Of a stretch of DNA of 8,992 nucleotides, positions 5,364 through 8,992 are shown piece after piece. This DNA is from Porphyromonadaceae bacterium UBA4259 (lineage in GTDB: Bacteria > Bacteroidota > Bacteroidia > Bacteroidales > Muribaculaceae). The stretch spans positions 1 through 8,992 of the forward strand of contig DGWL01000073.1 in assembly GCA_002396125.1 (NCBI GenBank), written 5' to 3'. Made by a program: the position numbers and the translations under genes. The notes under the pieces were generated by a model that searched no databases, had not been told where the DNA came from, and saw only the letters and a list, made by a program, of their open reading frames with translations. Position 1 is the first letter of the stretch. The number at the start of each line of letters is the position of its first letter.

Positions 5364-7967
5364 ATGAAAAAGATACATTACACATTAGCATTAATAATGA
5401 CGGTTGCGGTGATTGCTACCGGCATCTCACGGGCACAGGTGGTGAAGCCGCACGTTTATATTAATCCCGGGCATGGTGGTCATGACAGCGATGATCGCAA
5501 TGTGACCATCTACCCTTATGCAACTGGCGACACGGCCGGCTATTGGGAATCCAACTCCAACTTGAAAAAGGGTTTTGCCCTCAATAACTGCCTTCGAGCC
5601 AAGGGCTACACTACAAGCATGTCGCGTGTGACAAATACATCCAACGACGATCTTGCACTCTCGACCATTGTGGCACTGTGCAATAGCAGCGGTGCCGACA
5701 TTTTCTACTCTATCCACAGTAATGCCACCGGTGTGACTAGTCGCCGCAACCACATTCTCGGTCTCTATCGCGGACCAACGGGTTCACCGGTGATTGCCAA
5801 CAGTGATGTGCTGGCATCGAAATTGGCGCAACGATTGCAGGTTAACGAGGCTGCGGTGTGGACCAGCAACTACCAGCTTGCCGGTGATTTTACATTCTAC
5901 CCCGACTGGAACAATGCAGGACTTGGGGTGCTGCGTGGCAACATGGCAGTGTCGATGCTCAGCGAGGGTTCATTCCACGATTACATTCCTGAGACCTATC
6001 GCCTCATGAACGACAACTATTGCTGGATGGAAGGGTGGAACTTCTCGCTCGGTGCCGACGACTACTTTGGCTATAACGATTTCGGCAAGGGTGCGATTGC
6101 GGGCAATCTGCGCGATAATCGCATGCCTCGAGTGAGGAACGACTTTATCATGTTTGGCGACGACAACCGTGAACCTGTGAGCAATGCAACGGTGGTGCTG
6201 CTGGCTAGCGATGGCGTCACTGGGCTCGACACTTGCTACACCGATAACCTCTACAATGGCATCTATGCTTTCAAAATGGTTGACCCTGGTACTTATTATG
6301 TAAAAGTGGAGCAGCCCGACTATTACGGCCAAACCAAGCAAGTGACTATCGAGGCCAATAAGTCGACCTATTGCAACTTCGACCTGTCGCGAGTGCGTAG
6401 CACACCTCCCGAGGTTGTCAATTTCGCGCCGGTGTGGCATGAAGGCGACGCTCCTCTCAAGGCCAACACACCTGTGGTCTTGGAGTTTAACTGGGATATG
6501 AATACCGAGGCCACCGAGGCGGCGTTCCACATCGAGCCGGCCGTTGAAGGCACTTTCAGGTGGGAGGATAGTAACTATCGCATGATATTTGAACCAACCG
6601 ATGCCTACGACGTTAACACGCTCTACACAGTCACTCTTACCACCGATGCCAAGCATGGTGGGGGAATGACGATGCAAGAGCCTTTCCAATTGCAGTTCAA
6701 GACCACCTATCGCAAGCACTTGCAAGTGATTGATATATTTCCACACGAGGGCGACCAGGTGCACTACAAGAACGCGACCATTGAGTTGCGTACCGATTCC
6801 ATGCTCAATAACAGCTACTACTACGACAGGATTGTCGTCACCGACAAGGATGGCAATGCGCTCACCTATAATCGCCGTTCCACCAAAAGCGGTAAGGCCG
6901 ACGAGCCGTTTGGCTACATTCGCATTCCCATAGCAACCGCAATGACTGTGGGCGACGAGTACACACTCACCATCGCAAAGGAGATGGACGATACCGCAGG
7001 CATTCACTTGCCCGAGACTATCGTGCACAAGTTTGTTGCCGTTGATGCCGGCGAGGAGAAGCCCGAGGCAACTGTGATTGAGGGCTTTGAGGATGCCGGC
7101 GCATTCTCAATGGTGGCTGTGACCGACGCAGCATCGGCAACTATGAGTGCTTCGACCGACCATCTCTTCGGCAGCCGTTCGCTACAGGTGAAATATAATG
7201 CCGATCCTTGCGGTGCCTACCACTTCATCAGCGAGGCGCTCAGTGGAACAACTATCACCAATGCCGACGAACTGTCGCTCCACGTGAATGGTGACATGAG
7301 CAACGTCTTGGTGAGCCTGGAACTGGAAAGCACCGATGCTGCCCACGAATATGCCAAAATCGATTTTGGTAAAATAAACTTCCACGGGTGGCGATACATT
7401 ACAGGAAAGGGACAACTTAAAGCCGGCAAGAGCTATAAAATAGAGTCATTGATGATTGCAAACAGCGATGAGGAGCTTGTAAAGAGTGCTGCCATCAAGT
7501 TCGACAACCTGCTCAAGGGTGCCAAGAGTGGTGTGGCAGGCGACGTTAATGGCGATGGCGTTGTCAACTCGGCCGATGTTACTGCGCTCTACAAGTTCAT
7601 TCTCAATAACGACAGCAGCACTACTGTTAATGGTGACCAAAATGGTGATGGTGTGATTAATTCGGCCGACGTTACGGCCGTGTATGGCATCATCCTGGGC
7701 ACTGCTAATGCTCCTGCCGTTACTGCCATCGGCAATGTTGCTACTAAACCTAAGGTTAAAGTGGGACCAATCCCCTCGAGCGACTACATTGTGGCAAGTG
7801 CCGGTGACTATATTCAGGGTGTTGAACTTTATGACATGAATGGGCGCTTGGTTGTGCGCAATGGCGGTAACTACGTCAACGTGGGCAACATTGCCGCTGG
7901 TGCTTACATCCTCAGGGTCTACACAACTACAACTGCCACCAGCCACCGTGTGGCAGTGAGGCATTAA
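5364..7967 (+). CDS. Secreted multidomain N-acetylmuramoyl-L-alanine amidase with dockerin and sorting domain
   Basis: This 867-residue protein is predicted to cut the bond between muramic acid and the stem peptide in peptidoglycan. A signal peptide (1-24, ending SRA) precedes an Amidase_3 domain (about 29-225). Its zinc ligands are visible: His37 in NPGHGG, Glu62 in WESN and His118 in SIHSN, with catalytic Glu201 in LSEGSFHDY. Next come a carboxypeptidase-regulatory-like beta domain (about 265-343), two Big_5-like Ig domains (about 347-450 and 452-562) and a jelly-roll or CBM-like region (about 570-718). A type I dockerin pair (726-747, 757-778) and a T9SS-like C-terminal domain (about 800-867, with VELYDMNGRLV and AAGAYILRV) complete it. 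The ATG at 5364 begins the signal peptide directly; an in-frame ATG at 5334 would add ten residues and overlap the previous gene. The many accessory modules suggest extracellular or surface use, not cell-division recycling. Whether self or foreign wall is the target is unknown. Confidence 0.9.
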   Translation: MKKIHYTLALIMTVAVIATGISRAQVVKPHVYINPGHGGHDSDDRNVTIYPYATGDTAGYWESNSNLKKGFALNNCLRAKGYTTSMSRVTNTSNDDLALSTIVALCNSSGADIFYSIHSNATGVTSRRNHILGLYRGPTGSPVIANSDVLASKLAQRLQVNEAAVWTSNYQLAGDFTFYPDWNNAGLGVLRGNMAVSMLSEGSFHDYIPETYRLMNDNYCWMEGWNFSLGADDYFGYNDFGKGAIAGNLRDNRMPRVRNDFIMFGDDNREPVSNATVVLLASDGVTGLDTCYTDNLYNGIYAFKMVDPGTYYVKVEQPDYYGQTKQVTIEANKSTYCNFDLSRVRSTPPEVVNFAPVWHEGDAPLKANTPVVLEFNWDMNTEATEAAFHIEPAVEGTFRWEDSNYRMIFEPTDAYDVNTLYTVTLTTDAKHGGGMTMQEPFQLQFKTTYRKHLQVIDIFPHEGDQVHYKNATIELRTDSMLNNSYYYDRIVVTDKDGNALTYNRRSTKSGKADEPFGYIRIPIATAMTVGDEYTLTIAKEMDDTAGIHLPETIVHKFVAVDAGEEKPEATVIEGFEDAGAFSMVAVTDAASATMSASTDHLFGSRSLQVKYNADPCGAYHFISEALSGTTITNADELSLHVNGDMSNVLVSLELESTDAAHEYAKIDFGKINFHGWRYITGKGQLKAGKSYKIESLMIANSDEELVKSAAIKFDNLLKGAKSGVAGDVNGDGVVNSADVTALYKFILNNDSSTTVNGDQNGDGVINSADVTAVYGIILGTANAPAVTAIGNVATKPKVKVGPIPSSDYIVASAGDYIQGVELYDMNGRLVVRNGGNYVNVGNIAAGAYILRVYTTTTATSHRVAVRH
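7539..7697 (+). other. Type I dockerin pair within the amidase
   Basis: Two calcium-binding F-hand repeats, GDVNGDGVVNSADVTALY (7539-7604 region) and GDQNGDGVINSADVTAVY (7632-7697 region), are separated by nine residues. Both keep the D-x-N-x-D-G loop and the following ADVT helix. In clostridia such domains dock onto cohesins. In gut Bacteroidales this NSADVTA type is common on secreted proteins, and its partner is generally not identified. No cohesin is encoded in this window. Confidence 0.85.
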
Positions 7968-7998
7968 TCTTTAGTGTTAACTGAAATTATATAGGTAG

Positions 7999-8024
7999 CA
8001 CCCTTGGGCTTTAGCTCAGGGGTG
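7999..8024. terminator. Bidirectional terminator-like hairpin between amidase and rnc
   Basis: CACCCTTGGGC (7999-8009) pairs with GCTCAGGGGTG (8014-8024) over 11 positions, two of them G-U, around the 4-base loop TTTA. It lies between convergent genes, and the rnc stop codon (8011-8013) falls in the loop. No strong T-run follows on either strand, so it is a weak terminator or an mRNA 3'-end stabiliser. Confidence 0.45.
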
Positions 8025-8787
8025 TTGCTGTTGACAGCACCTGCTCGCGGAAGATGGCGTCTTGCTTTAGTCGCTCATAGGATTTCTTGCTGGCGCCTTG
8101 GTGCGATTCTTTCTTGCTGTAGCCCGAGCCGTCGGCGGCATAGATGCCACCCAGTAGCACCGCCGTCTTGAACACTGGGTTGCCCTCGGCGTCGGTCATG
8201 GTGTCGATGAGCTGGAACTCGATGCTCACGCGGTACTTTTGAGTCCACTCTATGAGTCGCGACTTGTAGTTTTGCTCAGTCTTGACAAGTTCAGTCAGGT
8301 TGAGGTTGTCGGCAATGATTTTCTTTTCTATAAAGTTCTTGCAGGCTTCGTAGCCACGGTCGAGATATATGGCCCCCACCAGTGCTTCCACTGCGTTGCC
8401 GCTAATGTAGGAGTTGTGGCTCGATGAGTGTGACGATGCCCTGACGTGCGATTCCAGCTTGAACAGCTTGCCAATGCGGTTGAGGCTTTCACGTTGCACA
8501 ATCTTGGCACGTGTGCGAGTGAGGAAGCCCTCGTGCTTGGTGGGGTAGAGGCGGTAAAGATAAGCGCCCACCACAGCATCGAGAATGGCATCGCCCAAAA
8601 ATTCTAGGCGCTCATTATTGGCCCAGCGGCCGTCTTGTGTTTTCACCGGCATAGAGCGGTGCACGAGCGCTAGCTTGTAATACTCAATGTGAAGCGGATA
8701 AAACCCTGTGATGCCATGAATAAAAACATAAAGTTCCTTTTCCTTAGCGAAAAGGAACTTTATGACTGATATGATTCGGTTAAACAA
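8011..8787 (-). CDS. rnc: Ribonuclease III
   Basis: This endonuclease cuts double-stranded RNA, including rRNA precursors and structured mRNAs. It has 258 residues, somewhat longer than the E. coli enzyme because of an N-terminal extension usual in Bacteroidales. The catalytic domain (about 32-160) holds the signature NNERLEFLGDAIL (57-69), with Glu59, Glu62 and Asp66 as metal ligands, and GNAVEAL (130-136) with Glu134. Asn131 stands where E. coli has Asp114; I recall the same Asn in Bacteroides homologues. A double-stranded RNA-binding domain (about 170-240) ends in GYSKKESHQGASKK. The start is TTG at 8787: no in-frame ATG occurs until codon 46, a stop lies six codons upstream at 8803-8805, and the sequence from TTG matches the family N-terminus. 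CTG at 8790 is a weaker alternative. It follows fabF on the same strand, as in other Bacteroidales. Confidence 0.95.
   Translation of the reverse strand: MFNRIISVIKFLFAKEKELYVFIHGITGFYPLHIEYYKLALVHRSMPVKTQDGRWANNERLEFLGDAILDAVVGAYLYRLYPTKHEGFLTRTRAKIVQRESLNRIGKLFKLESHVRASSHSSSHNSYISGNAVEALVGAIYLDRGYEACKNFIEKKIIADNLNLTELVKTEQNYKSRLIEWTQKYRVSIEFQLIDTMTDAEGNPVFKTAVLLGGIYAADGSGYSKKESHQGASKKSYERLKQDAIFREQVLSTATPLS
8727..8764 (-). promoter_or_regulatory. Perfect 16-bp hairpin in the 5' coding region of rnc, followed by a U-run
   Basis: The arms CATAAAGTTCCTTTTC (8727-8742) and GAAAAGGAACTTTATG (8749-8764) are exact reverse complements around a 6-base loop (8743-8748). In the rnc message the stem starts at nucleotide 24 and covers codons 8 to 21. 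It is followed at once by UUUUUA (8726-8721). The structure is directly visible. Its role as an RNase III self-cleavage site, intrinsic attenuator or translation-control element is inference. Confidence 0.7.
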
Positions 8788-8891
8788 CAGGGCAGTGGAG
8801 TTTTAAGGTGCTTACAGGCAACCGGTCGCCATTATGTGCTCTCCACTGTTGTGCTATGAACAATAATGTGCTATAGCCTGTAATGTTTAAC
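8788..8891 (-). other. Structured fabF-rnc spacer with crossing inverted repeats
   Basis: This 104-base spacer contains two 8-bp inverted repeats: CAGTGGAG (8793-8800) with CTCCACTG (8841-8848), and TTACAGGC (8812-8819) with GCCTGTAA (8876-8883). They cross, so they exclude each other or form a pseudoknot. The 6-mer TGTGCT recurs at 8835, 8850 and 8867. No open reading frame or promoter consensus is clear. It may be an operon processing or control region. Confidence 0.4.
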
Positions 8892-8992
8892 TTAGTACTT
8901 CTTTACTATCAGGCTGGCATTGTGTCCGCCAAAACCAAAGGTGTTGGACAACGCGTACTTAACCTCACGGCGCTGAGCCTTGTTGAAGGTGA
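8892..8992 (-). CDS. fabF: 3-oxoacyl-ACP synthase II (FabF), C-terminal fragment
   Basis: Only the last 32 codons and the stop (8892-8894) are in the window; the gene continues beyond 8992. The fragment reads TFNKAQRREVKYALSNTF, then GFGGHNASLIVKKY, the standard C-terminus of condensing enzymes. It has the FGFGGxN loop, whose first Phe gates the active site in FabF. The enzyme elongates acyl-ACP with malonyl-ACP in cytosolic fatty-acid synthesis. The active-site Cys and the two catalytic His residues lie upstream, outside the window; the His in GGHN is not one of them. Position ahead of rnc on the same strand fits the Bacteroidales acpP-fabF-rnc order and favours FabF over FabB. Confidence 0.9.
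   Translation of the reverse strand, partial: TFNKAQRREVKYALSNTFGFGGHNASLIVKKY

Noticed and set aside
5970..7028. 352-codon open frame antisense to the amidase gene
   Set aside because: It lies wholly inside a well-supported coding region on the other strand, has no recognisable domain and looks like a codon-bias shadow.
1..8992. Mobile element, CRISPR array, defence island, tRNA or rRNA
   Set aside because: No transposase, integrase, spaced direct repeats, terminal inverted repeats or RNA gene signatures were seen; the genes are ordinary chromosomal and envelope genes.

Overview
This window reads as chromosomal DNA of a gut-type Bacteroidota, order Bacteroidales, most likely Muribaculaceae or a Prevotella-like relative. 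The grounds are the order fabF-rnc, Bacteroidales-type RibD and RNase III sequences, several promoters of the Bacteroidota -7 type (TAnnTTTG), A/T-rich leaders without clear Shine-Dalgarno sequences, and a secreted enzyme with a type I dockerin pair and a T9SS-like C-terminus. The family placement is inferred from recalled homologues; no search was run. No tRNA, rRNA, CRISPR array, transposase or phage gene was seen. The longest gene-free stretch is 174 bases.

Region 1 (1-2569, + strand) is a tight three-gene cassette of envelope proteins: a GYF_2-domain membrane protein, a TPM-domain (YgcG-like) protein with a Ser/Gly tail, and a third membrane protein. The third is a mosaic of the first two. 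Its first three membrane helices match gene 1 without gaps, and its last helix and C-terminal tail match gene 2. No function is known for the set.

Region 2 (2621-4285, - strand) holds a DUF2284 Cys-rich predicted metal-binding protein and ribD, the bifunctional riboflavin deaminase/reductase. Each has its own likely promoter.

Region 3 (4286-7967, + strand) starts from a promoter region divergent to DUF2284. It encodes an exported beta-propeller (TolB/PD40-like) protein and, 13 bases later, a large secreted zinc N-acetylmuramoyl-L-alanine amidase carrying Ig-like, CBM-like, dockerin and C-terminal sorting modules.

Region 4 (8011-8992, - strand) is the downstream part of a fatty-acid/RNA-processing operon: the 3' end of fabF, a 104-base structured spacer, then rnc (RNase III) from a TTG start. 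The most striking non-coding signal of the window lies inside the first 21 codons of rnc. It is a perfect 16-bp hairpin followed directly by a U-run, a candidate self-cleavage, attenuation or translation-control element for RNase III. The other leading candidate for a new system is the mosaic cassette of region 1.
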